A program made the position numbers and the translations under genes. A DNA stretch of 64,000 nucleotides, taken from JACVRW01 sp963812415. GTDB lineage: Bacteria > Actinomycetota > Thermoleophilia > Solirubrobacterales > Thermoleophilaceae. Shown one piece after another: positions 38,098 to 46,695 of the stretch; the stretch's first letter is position 1; each line of letters opens with the position of its first letter. Under the pieces are notes generated by a model. The model was given only the letters and a program-made list of their open reading frames with translations, was not told the origin of the DNA and made no database searches. The stretch lies in NCBI GenBank assembly GCA_963812415.1, contig CAWEVH010000006.1:124001-188000 (forward strand), read 5' to 3'.

Positions 38098-38170
38098 AGC
38101 AGACCAGGACGCGTTCGGCTCCGAATCACCCGCACCGGGTGATGTCGCGCCGGGGGGAGTGAGCGAGCAT
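38098..38170. promoter_or_regulatory. Third copy of the 17-bp palindrome, bidirectional
   Basis: TCACCCG-CAC-CGGGTGA at 38126-38142. Leftward, TCTGCT lies 22 bases away and 10 bases before GTG 38087. Rightward, GAGCAT lies 22 bases away, 30 bases before the GH15 ATG at 38201. Both -10 boxes are one base off TAnnnT, so these two genes may depend more on the bound factor. Confidence 0.6.
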
Positions 38171-38200
38171 CGACCCCGCCGACGCCGTGGAACCGCAGCC

Positions 38201-40093
38201 ATGAGTAGCCCTTCGGAATCCCCCTCGCCGCAGAGCGCGGCGGCGCCCTCCCCGTTCCCGCCGATCGCGGACTACGCGTTCCTGTCCAACTGCCACACCG
38301 GTGCGCTGGTCGCGCCCGACGGCTCGATCGACTGGCTGTGCGTGCCGCGCTTCGACTCGCCGAGCGTGTTCGGGACCCTGCTGGACCGCCAGGCGGGGTC
38401 GTTCCGTCTGGGCCCGTTCGGCATCAACGTTCCGGCGACGCGCGTCTACGAGCCCGGCACGAACACCCTGCTCACCACCTGGAACACGCCGACCGGGTGG
38501 ATCATGGTGCGCGACGCCTTGACGATGGGGCCGCGCGGCGGGGACGACGCGGTGACCCCGCATACGCGGCCGCCGGCCGACGACGACGGCGACCACATGC
38601 TGGTGCGCACGGTCCTGTGCCTGGAGGGCAGTGTCGACATCGACCTGGTCTGCGAGCCGGTCTTCGACTACGGGCGCTCCCCGGCGGAGTGGTCGCTGGT
38701 GGACGGCGAGCGCCACGCGGCCGACGCGGTGGGCGCCGGCCAGACGATCAGGCTCCAGACCGACATGGCGCTCGGCATCGAGGGCGAGCGTGTGCGCGCT
38801 CGCCACACCCTGCGCCGGGGCGATCAGGCCTACTGCTCGCTCTCCTGGGCCGAGGGCCTCCTCTCACCGCTGAGCATCGATGAGGCCCAGGCCCGGCTTG
38901 CCGCCACCACGCGCTTCTGGCGCGCCTGGCTTCACCGGTCGCGGCCGGTCGATCACCGCTGGCGCCACGCGATCGAGCGCTCGGCGCTCACGATCAAGGG
39001 CCTCACCTACATGCCGACCGGCGCGACCGTTGCCGCGCTCACGACCTCGCTGCCCGAGACGCCGGGCGGGGAGCGCAACTGGGACTACCGCTTCACCTGG
39101 ATCCGTGACGCGACCTTCACGCTCCAGGCGCTGCACTTCCTGAACCTGGACTGGGAGGCGGACGAGTTCATCCAGTTCGTCGCCGACCTCGAGCCGAACG
39201 ACGACGGGGCGCTCCAGATCATGTACGGCATCGACGGCCGGCGCGACCTGACCGAGTCCACGCGTGACGAGCTCTCCGGCTATGCGGGGGCCCGGCCGGT
39301 GCGGCTCGGCAACGGCGCGTTCGACCAGCGCCAGAACGACGTCTTCGGCGCGGCGCTCGACTCGATCCTGCTGCACACGCATCGCAGCCAGCGGCTGCCC
39401 AGGCGGCTCTGGCCGATCGTCCAGGCGCAGGCGGAGTGCGCGACCCAGGTGTGGCGCCAGCCCGACCAGGGGATCTGGGAGGCCCGCGGCGATCCGCAGC
39501 ACTACGTCTCCTCGAAGCTGATGTGCTGGGTCGCGCTCGACCGGGCGGCCAAGCTTGCCCGGATCGGAGGCGACCAGGAGCTCGAGGCCAAATGGGGCGC
39601 CACGGCCGAGGAGATCAAGGCGGACATCCTCGAGCACGGTCTCCGCGACGGCGTGCTGCGCCAGCACTATGACACCGATGCACTCGACGCCTCGACGCTG
39701 CTGGCGGCGCTGTTTGGCTTCCTACCCGGAAACGACGAGCGGCTACGCAAGTCGGTCGAGGCCATCGCGGACGATCTGACCGAGGACGGCTTCGTGCTGC
39801 GCTACATCACCGACGAGACCGACGACGGCCTGTCGGGCAAGGAGGGCAGCTTCCTGATCTGCTCGTTCTGGCTCGTGTCCGCGCTCGCGATCGTGGGCGA
39901 CATGCAGGGCGCCCGGGACCTGATGGAACGACTGCTGAGCGTCGCCTCGCCGCTCGGGCTCTACGCCGAGGAATTCGACACCACCACCGGACGCCACCTC
40001 GGCAACTTCCCGCAGGCCTTCTCGCACCTCGCCCTGATCGAGGCGGGCGCGCGCATCATCCTCGCCGAGCGGCTCGCGGAGTACACGACGTGA
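38201..40093 (+). CDS. GH15 family glucoamylase/trehalase-like enzyme
   Basis: About 630 residues. The N-terminal beta-sandwich begins IADYAFLSNCHTGALVAPDGSIDWLCVPRFDSPSVF (quoted as two parts), and the (alpha/alpha)6 barrel starts about residue 260. Catalytic area: RNWDYRFTWIRDATFTL, GIWEARGDPQHYVSSKLMC with the acid Glu, and LYAEEFDTTTGRHLGNFPQAFSH with the base Glu. This branch includes mycobacterial trehalases, so trehalose or a short alpha-glucan is the likely substrate, fitting osmotic or stress physiology. ATG 38201 is preferred; GTG 38159 is in frame with GGGGGGA directly against it. Confidence 0.9.
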   Translation: MSSPSESPSPQSAAAPSPFPPIADYAFLSNCHTGALVAPDGSIDWLCVPRFDSPSVFGTLLDRQAGSFRLGPFGINVPATRVYEPGTNTLLTTWNTPTGWIMVRDALTMGPRGGDDAVTPHTRPPADDDGDHMLVRTVLCLEGSVDIDLVCEPVFDYGRSPAEWSLVDGERHAADAVGAGQTIRLQTDMALGIEGERVRARHTLRRGDQAYCSLSWAEGLLSPLSIDEAQARLAATTRFWRAWLHRSRPVDHRWRHAIERSALTIKGLTYMPTGATVAALTTSLPETPGGERNWDYRFTWIRDATFTLQALHFLNLDWEADEFIQFVADLEPNDDGALQIMYGIDGRRDLTESTRDELSGYAGARPVRLGNGAFDQRQNDVFGAALDSILLHTHRSQRLPRRLWPIVQAQAECATQVWRQPDQGIWEARGDPQHYVSSKLMCWVALDRAAKLARIGGDQELEAKWGATAEEIKADILEHGLRDGVLRQHYDTDALDASTLLAALFGFLPGNDERLRKSVEAIADDLTEDGFVLRYITDETDDGLSGKEGSFLICSFWLVSALAIVGDMQGARDLMERLLSVASPLGLYAEEFDTTTGRHLGNFPQAFSHLALIEAGARIILAERLAEYTT

Positions 40094-40112
40094 CCGGCAG
40101 CAGCGTGTCCTG

Positions 40113-40946
40113 ATGTGTCGCTGGATGGCGTGGCACGGGCAGCCCGTCCCGCTCGAGGAGCTGCTGTTCAAGACGAAGCACGGGCTCGTGGACCAGAGCC
40201 TTCACTCCCGGCTGGGCGCCGAGACCACGAACGGTGACGGATTCGGGATCGGCTGGTACGGCAAGGGCCCGACGCCGGGCGTCTACCGCAGCGTCCTGCC
40301 CGCGTGGGGCGACGCCAACCTGCGTCACCTGGCGGGCCACATCGAGTCGCCGCTCTTCCTCGCCCATGTCCGGGCCACCTCCGGCACGGCGGTGCAGGAG
40401 ACGAACTGCCATCCGTTCGCGCACGACCGCTGGCTGTTCGTGCACAACGGCCTGATCAACGACTTCCATGTCGTGCGGCGCGATCTGATGATCGCGCTGG
40501 ATCCACCGGCGTTCGCGGCCATCGAGGGCTCGACCGACTCCGAGGTGATCTTCCACCTGGCGCTCGCACGCGGGCTCGAGGACGATCCGGTCGGGGCCCT
40601 CGAGGCCACCATCGGCCACATCGAGGAGACGCAACGTCGCAACGGAGTCGAGCCGGCGCTGCAGGCGAGCATCGGCGTCAGCGACGGCCGGAGCCTCTGG
40701 GCGGTGCGGTACTCGACCGAAGGGCGCTCGCGCACGCTGTTCACCTCAGCGGACGTGGAGGCCCTGCGCCTCCTTCACCCCGACAACCCGCGGCTGCAGC
40801 TGCTCCGGGAGGGCGACCGCCTCGTCGTCTCCGAGCCGCTGGCCGATCTTCCCGGCGCGTGGCACGAGATCCCCGAGTCGACCGCCCTGTTCGTGGACGC
40901 CGACGGCGGCCACGAGATGCGTCCCTTCATGTCGAAATCGCCGTAG
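40113..40946 (+). CDS. Class II glutamine amidotransferase
   Basis: 277 residues. Cys2 after Met is the Ntn nucleophile (MCRWMAWHG). NGDGFGIGWYG, HVRATSGTAVQETNCHPF and LFVHNGLINDF form the glutamine site of the EgtC/YafJ-type family. It has no synthase domain, so it acts alone or with an unidentified partner; a role in gamma-glutamyl hydrolysis (ergothioneine-type) is possible but no egtB/D is near. It starts 19 bases after the GH15 stop and is probably cotranscribed. Confidence 0.9.
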   Translation: MCRWMAWHGQPVPLEELLFKTKHGLVDQSLHSRLGAETTNGDGFGIGWYGKGPTPGVYRSVLPAWGDANLRHLAGHIESPLFLAHVRATSGTAVQETNCHPFAHDRWLFVHNGLINDFHVVRRDLMIALDPPAFAAIEGSTDSEVIFHLALARGLEDDPVGALEATIGHIEETQRRNGVEPALQASIGVSDGRSLWAVRYSTEGRSRTLFTSADVEALRLLHPDNPRLQLLREGDRLVVSEPLADLPGAWHEIPESTALFVDADGGHEMRPFMSKSP

Positions 40947-41003
40947 CTCGTTCGACGCCTGGGTAGAGCAAGCCTCAACCCACAACCCGAAGGAGACACG
41001 GCT

Positions 41004-41375
41004 ATGCGATTCATGATGCTTGTCAAGGCAAACGACGACAGCGAGGCGGGCGTGATGCCCTCCCAGGAGCTGCTCACCGAGATGGGCAAGTTCAACCAGA
41101 AGCTGATCGACGCCGGCGTGATGCTGGCGGGCGACGGCCTCCATGCGAGCTCGAAGGGCGCCCGGGTGTACTTCTCCGGCGACCAGCGCAAGGTCACCGA
41201 CGGCCCGTTCACCGAGACGAAGGAGCTCGTGGCGGGCTTCTGGATCATCGAGGCGAAGTCACTCGACGAGGCGGTCGAGTGGGCCAAGCGCGTGCCCAAT
41301 CCCACGGGCGAGGAGGGCCAGATCGAGATCCGGCAGGTTGTCGAGGAGTCCGACTTCGAGAACGCGCCGGCCTAG
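41004..41375 (+). CDS. YciI family protein (DGPF domain)
   Basis: 123 residues. It opens MRFMMLVKANDDSEAG and contains the hallmark KVTDGPFTETKELVAGFWII. The ferredoxin-like fold usually forms dimers. In actinobacteria it is almost always next to an ECF sigma factor of the SigJ/DUF6596 class, as here. It may act as the anti-sigma or signal partner. GAAGGAGA lies 8 bases before ATG 41004. Confidence 0.95.
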   Translation: MRFMMLVKANDDSEAGVMPSQELLTEMGKFNQKLIDAGVMLAGDGLHASSKGARVYFSGDQRKVTDGPFTETKELVAGFWIIEAKSLDEAVEWAKRVPNPTGEEGQIEIRQVVEESDFENAPA

Positions 41376-42639
41376 ATGACGACCTCCTCCGACACGAATC
41401 GCGCGATCGATGCGGTCTGGAGGATCGAGTCGGCGAGGCTGATCGCGGGCCTCACGCGCATCGTGCGTGACGTCGGCCTGGCCGAGGAGCTGGCGCAGGA
41501 CGCGCTGGTGGCGGCCCTCGAGCAGTGGCCCGAGTCGGGCGTGCCGGACAACCCGGGCGCCTGGCTCATGGCCACCGCCCGGCATCGGGCGATCGACCTG
41601 GTGCGGAGGGACGTGATGCGCGAGCGCAAGCACGAGGAGCTCGGGCGCGAGCTCGAGACACAGCCGGCCACGGCGCCGGACCCGAGCGCCTCCGTGGAGG
41701 ACGAGCTGGGCGACGACCTCCTCGGGCTCGTGTTCATGACCTGCCACCCGGTGCTCTCCACCGAGGCGCGCGCTGCCCTGACGCTGCGCCTGGTCGGCGG
41801 CCTCACGACGGCCGAGATCGCTCGGGCCTTCCTCGTGCCCGAGCCCACCGTCGGCCAGCGCATCAGCCGCGCCAAGCGCACGCTCTCCGAGGCCCGCGTG
41901 CCGTTCGAGGTGCCGGCCGGCGCCGAGCTCCGCGCGCGGCTGCCCTCCGTGCTCGAGGTCGTCTACCTGATCTTCAACGAGGGCTACTCCGCCACCGCGG
42001 GCGACGACTGGATGCGTCCCGCGCTCTGCCAGGACGCGCTGCGCCTCGGCCGCATCCTCGCCGGGCTGATGCCTCGGGAGCCGGAGGTCCACGGGCTCGT
42101 CGCGCTCATGGAGATCCAGGCCTCGCGCGCGCGCGCGCGCATCGCTCCGGGCGGCGAGCCGGTGCTGCTGTTCGACCAGGATCGCGCCCGCTGGGACCAG
42201 CTGCTGATCCGTCGCGGCCTCACCGCCCTCGCGCGGGCCGAGCAGCTGAGCGGAGCGCTCGGGCCCTACACGCTCCAGGCCGCGATCGCCGCCTGCCACG
42301 CACGCGCGCGCACGCCCGAGGACACCGACTGGGAGCGGATCGTGGCCCTGTACGACGCGCTTGCCCAGCTCACCCCCTCGCCGGTGATCGAGCTGAACCG
42401 CGCCGTGGCGCTCTCGATGGCGGACGGGCCGGCCGCCGGCCTCGAGTTGGTGGACCAGCTGACCGGCGAGCCGTCCCTGCGCGCCTACCACCTGCTGCCG
42501 AGCGTGCGCGGCGATCTGCTCGCCAAGCTCGGCCGCACGAACGAGGCGCGCGGCGGAGTTCGAGCGGGCCGCCGGGCTCACCGGTAACCGCCGCGAGCGC
42601 GAACTGCTCCTGCGGCGGGCCGCCGCCTGCACGAATTAG
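41376..42639 (+). CDS. ECF-type RNA polymerase sigma factor (DUF6596 C-terminus)
   Basis: 420 residues, starting right after the YciI stop (TAG-ATG). The sigma-2 region contains GLAEELAQDALVAALEQWPESG and PGAWLMATARHRAIDLVRR. The sigma-4 region has TLRLVGGLTTAEIARAFLVPE and PTVGQRISRAKRTL. The long C-terminal domain (LPSVLEVVYLIFNEGYSATAG onwards) is the DUF6596 type. One frame change near 42548 is needed to reach the conserved end at 42639 (RRERELLLRRA); without it the frame stops at 42587. The pair is likely an environment-responsive regulon controller. Confidence 0.9.
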
Positions 42640-44489
42640 CTACCGCGCACCACGCGGAACACCTTCGGCGCCGCGAGCGAGGCGTTGCCCGCCGCATCCC
42701 GCGCCTCGACGATCAGCCGATAGGCGCCCGGGCGCAGCGCGCGGCGACCGATCCGCCCGCTGAACGCCACCCGGCTCGCGCCGGCGGACGCGGAGCGCCG
42801 AAGCGTGCCGACCCTCGCCCAGCGCCGGCCGCGGGCGGCCCGCTGGATGCGCAGCGTGACCGCCGCGGGCTCTGAGAGCGCGTAGCGGATCCGCGTGCCG
42901 CGGCGGGTGCGGGCAACCGTGGCGGTGCTGCGGGCGGCCACTCGGAAGCGCGCGGGCGTGAGGCCCGACCCCGGTGATCCGGGGCGCGCTGCGGTCGACA
43001 ACGGGCTCGCCTCCCGAGCCGCCTCCGGAGCCACGCGGGGTCTCGCCGGTCGGGGTATCGCCTCCACCGGGCGACACGTCCCGGATCCTGACGGTGGCCG
43101 TCGTGGTGCCGGTGGCCTTGGCGTCGCCCGATACGCGGGCGAGCTTCAGCTCGAAGCTCTCGTCGGGATCGCTCACGGCATCGGCGAGAGCTTCGACCCG
43201 CACGCGCTTCTCGGTCTCGCCGGGGGCGAACTCGAAGCTCACCGTCGCCTGCCGGTAGTCGTCGGGGCCCGCCGTGCCGGGCGTGTTGGTGAAGGCGACG
43301 TTCGCCGCACCCATCGGCGCGCCGCCGGCCGAGCGCCTGACGATCAGCTCGCCGGAGCTGCCTTCGTCGACATCGATCGTCGGGTTCACCAGCTCGAGCG
43401 AGGCGAAGGGCCGTGTCTGGATCTGGAGCTCGAAGCGAGACAGGAGCAGGCCGGAGAAGGCGTCGAAGGGGTGGTCGTCGGTCACGTACAGCCGCCACAC
43501 CCCGTTCGGGTCCCTCAGGTCGAGGTTCGACAGCGGGCCCTCGGTCACGGCCGGCCCGCCCGGGATCGGCTGCGTCGCTTCTCCCGACGGGCTTGTAGGT
43601 GGCGGTCGGGCACGGTTGCTCGACCGGCGGATACGCCGCGGCCTCGTCGTCGAAGCGCCAGCCTTCGTAGCGCACGTCGCCCGGACAGGAGTCGGACATC
43701 AGCACGCTCTGGCCCCCGTTCGGACCCGCCAGGAGCATCTCCGAGATCGGCCCCGTTCTGATGGAAGAGGTCCCGGACCAGCACGTTCACGTCCGTGACC
43801 ACCCCGTCGAGGCCCGAGACGCTTCGCGTCAGCGTCTGAGCGGCGGCGGGGTCCGCGGGGTTCGGGAGGATGGCGTCCGGGACACGGGTATCGAGGGTCA
43901 GCGACCAGCCTTCCGCGATCCTGCCGGATGAGGCGCCCCCGTAGCCCTTGATGAAGAGCTTCCACGTGCCGGCGGTCGTGCTCCCCAGGAAGTTGTTCAT
44001 GTTCGCCGAATAGGGGCCGCCGGGCGCGGCCGAACCGAAGCCGGGAAAGCCGTCGAGCGTGTTGTCGGTCGGCCGGTAGGCGACCTTGTCGCAGGGGGCC
44101 TGCGATGGCATCGACCGCAGCGCCTGGTCGCTGAACACGAACGTCGTGACCGGGACGTTGGTGGCGCACGAGCCCGTCATCAGGAGCGACGTCTTGCCGT
44201 CGGGCGCCACGAGCAGCGCGTTCACGGACTGCGCGGAGCCGTGGCTGAAGCCGTGGAAGGTCACCGTCACGCCGATCAGCACGCCCTCCATCGCCGGTGC
44301 GTTGATCGTCGAGGGGTAGGAGGACGCGTTGCCGTTGCCCGGCAGGCCGATGGCCGTCGAGTTCCGGAAGGTCTGCGTGTCGGCGGAGGCAGAGGCGCTG
44401 CCGAGGGCCAGCGAGCCGGCCAGGACGACGAGCAGTGCGGTGAGGGTCAGGGATACACGGCGCCGGTGGATTCGCAGGTGAGCGGTCAT
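42636..44489 (-). CDS. Secreted protein with P-domain-like repeats and Calx-beta domain
   Basis: About 615 residues, with frame changes near 43755, 43575 and 42965. The signal peptide is strong (HRRRVSLTLTALLVVLAGSLALGSASA). Two proprotein-convertase-P-like beta sandwiches follow (first GVLIGVTVTFHGFSHG and AGTWKLFIKGYGG; second GVWRLYVTDDHPFDAFSG). A Calx-beta domain (VDEGSSGELIVRR, SDPDESFELKLA) and a C-terminal Ig-like adhesion domain (RDAAGNASLAAPKVFRV) complete it. No peptidase is present. Likely an extracellular or surface adhesion protein. Its stop overlaps the convergent sigma gene end. Confidence 0.75.
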
Positions 44490-44567
44490 GGGGCGATCCT
44501 GCGCTTCCGCGGTTGGCAGAACCCTGTCGGAACCTTGTGGCGCCCGCTCTGGTGAAGTACCGGGGCT

Positions 44568-45412
44568 GTGATCGCCTTCACCGGTCCCGCCCTCGACCGC
44601 GCGCCCGCGCAGCGCGGGCGGGAGGGCTGGGTCGAGGCGCGCCGCGCCGACCCGCGCGCCCGAGCCGTGCTGGTCGGCGACCGCGGCGTGTGGATCGAGG
44701 ACGGGCACCTGGTGCTCGCTCCGCCGGACGGCTCGGACGTGTTCCTCGGACTTGCCGACGGTGCGCCGCTGTTCGCGGTCGACACCGCCGCCGGCGAGCC
44801 CGGGAGCGGGCGCGCGGCTGGGCTGCGGGAGGCCGCGAGCGAGCTGCCGGAGCGAGAGGCCGCGCTGGCGGCATACGCGGCCTCGCTCCTGGCCTGGCAC
44901 CGCCGCCATCGCTTCTGCGCCAACTGCGGTGCCCCGACCGCGGTGGCCGACGGCGGTCACGAGCGCCGCTGCCCGGCCTGCGAGGCGCACCACTTCCCGC
45001 GTACCGATCCCGTTGTGATCGTTCGCGTGCTGGACGGCCGCGGGCGGCTGCTGCTCGGCAACCAGACGCGCTGGGAGGAGGGTCGCTACTCCCTGCTGGC
45101 CGGCTTCGTCGAGCCGGGAGAGACGCTCGAGGACGCCGTGCGGCGCGAGGTGGCGGAGGAGTCGGGCGTCGAGGTGGGCAGCGTGTCCTACGTGGCGTCC
45201 CAGCCCTGGCCGTTTCCGAGCTCGCTGATGATGGGCTTCCAGGCGCTGGCCGAGCGCGGCGAGCCGCTCGCGGACGGCGTGGAGCTGGCGGACGTTCGCT
45301 TCTTCGAGCGAGCCGAGGTGGCCGAGGCCGCCGCCGGCCGCGGCCCGCTCAGGCTCCCGCCGGGCTACTCGATCGCGCGCCGGCTCATCGACGCCTGGCT
45401 CGCCGCGCGTAG
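44568..45412 (+). CDS. nudC: NADH pyrophosphatase (Nudix)
   Basis: About 280 residues. A zinc ribbon (FCANCGAPTAV, then RRCPAC) is followed by the Nudix box GFVEPGETLEDAVRREVAEESGV (Gx5Ex7REUxEExGU). SQPWPFPSSLMMGF is the NudC-specific motif. It cleaves NADH, and NAD-capped RNA in some species. The frame runs on to 45887, but after YSIARRLIDAWLAAR it is antisense to pyrE. A one-base shift gives TAG at 45410-45412, the likely true end. GTG start. Confidence 0.9.
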
Positions 45413-45415
45413 GGA

Positions 45416-45983
45416 TCAGCGGGCGCCGCGGTCCGGCCGCTCGGGATACACGTCGTCGATCGTGGTGAGCGGCACGTACGGCGCGCCTCCGGCGGCCGCC
45501 TCGATCGCCTCGCCGCCGCCGGCCAGCCGGTCGAGCACGCTCACCACGCCCACGATCCGCGAGGCCCTCCTCGCGCACCCGCTCGATCGCCTTCACCGTC
45601 GAGCCGCCGGTGGTCACCACGTCCTCCACGATCAGGCAGCGCTCGCCCGGCTCGAGCGGCGGGCCCTCGATCCAGCGCTGCAGGCCGTGCTGCTTGCGCT
45701 CCTTGCGGACGAAGAAGGCCTTGACCGGCGCGCCGGCGGCCAGCGCGGCGCAGGCCACCGGATCGGCGCCCATCGTCATGCCCGCCCACGGCGCGTGGCG
45801 CCGGCGCGCTCGGCCTCCGCGCGCACGAGCTCGCCGAGCGCGCGAAAGCCCTCGGGGCGCAGGATCGCGCGCTTGGCGTCCACGTAGTACTGGGCGGTGC
45901 GCGCCGCTCGTGAGCGTGACCTCGCCGATCACGAGCGCGTGCTCGCGCAGCTCGGCCACGAGCCGCTCGCGGGCGTCAGCCAT
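45416..45983 (-). CDS. pyrE: Orotate phosphoribosyltransferase
   Basis: About 188 residues after correcting frame changes near 45905, 45800 and 45560. ADARERLVAELREHALVIGEVTLTSG starts the protein. AQYYVDAKRAILRPEGF, AGMTMGADPVACAALA, AFFVRKERKQHGLQRWIEG and the PRPP loop CLIVEDVVTTGGST follow, all standard for PyrE in pyrimidine synthesis (orotate plus PRPP to OMP). It is convergent with nudC, 3 bases apart. No other pyr gene is adjacent. Confidence 0.85.
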
Positions 45984-46031
45984 GCATGGAGAGCGAGGCG
46001 GCAGGGGTCAGGTTCTGCACGGCGGCTGCCG

Positions 46032-46450
46032 ATGGTAACCGCGATGGGCTCCGCTGATCCGCTGGTCGCGATCGTTGCGTCGGTCATCGTGGCGCTCGGC
46101 TTCGCCGTCTTCGCCGTGGACGAGATGGACCGCGGCTCGCAGGAGCAGCAGAACGAGCTCGGCAAGGAGCTGCGAGGGCGACGGCGACGACCCCGCCCCG
46201 GTGGCGCCCGACGCCCCGCCGAGGAGACGCGCGCGAGCGCGCCAACAGCGGCCGTCCGCGAGGCTGATCGACGACGTGAACGACGTGCTGCTCGCGCCGT
46301 TCGCCTGTCTGGTCGAGTCGCGACAACGCCTGGGTCAACCACGGCGTGCCCTCGCTGCTGGCCCTGCTGGTCTACGGAGTCGGCCTCGGGCTGCTCGCCA
46401 ACATGCTGCCCAAGCACCGCGAGCACGGCGGCGACTGGCGCACGGCCTGA
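46032..46450 (+). CDS. Small two-helix membrane protein, unknown
   Basis: About 135 residues after frame changes near 46170 and 46320. An N-terminal helix (LVAIVASVIVALGFAVFAV), a charged Pro-rich middle and a C-terminal helix (PSLLALLVYGVGLGLLANMLP) end at TGA 46448-46450. ATG 46032 or 46044 are both possible. I recognise no family. It is divergent from pyrE. Confidence 0.45.
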
Positions 46451-46532
46451 AACCCTCCCCGGGTTTCCGCTACTCTGCTCGTGCGCAACTTCCCTTGCAG
46501 GGTCTTGTTTGCGCATAGAGAATTGTGAAGTC

Positions 46533-46687
46533 AAGCGCCGAGCCCCGGCTCCTCCCAGGTGCCGGGGACGGGGGAACCAGTTGGTGGCCGCCGTGGCCAT
46601 CAGGGGCGAATCGCGGACGCCTGTTCGCATAGCGCATCTTCCAGCGCGAGCCCGTCAGCTAACCCCGTAGGCCCGATAGGAAGGGGA
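46533..46687 (+). ncRNA. ydaO/yuaA-type c-di-AMP riboswitch
   Basis: The conserved blocks occur in order: CGCCGAGCCCCGG, GGGGGAACCAG (46570-46580), GGGGCGAATC, then CCCGTCAGCTAACCCCGTAG (46651-46670) and GATAGGAAGGGG just before the coding start. This is the ydaO/yuaA signature that binds cyclic di-AMP. In actinobacteria these switches control cell-wall hydrolases and turn them off at high c-di-AMP. It lies directly upstream of the PGBD-M23 gene at 46696, which fits. Confidence 0.9.
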
Positions 46688-46695
46688 CATGACGG

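Noticed and set aside
46555..46600. Rho-independent terminator upstream of the M23 gene
   Set aside because: The GC-rich pairing is part of the conserved c-di-AMP riboswitch fold.
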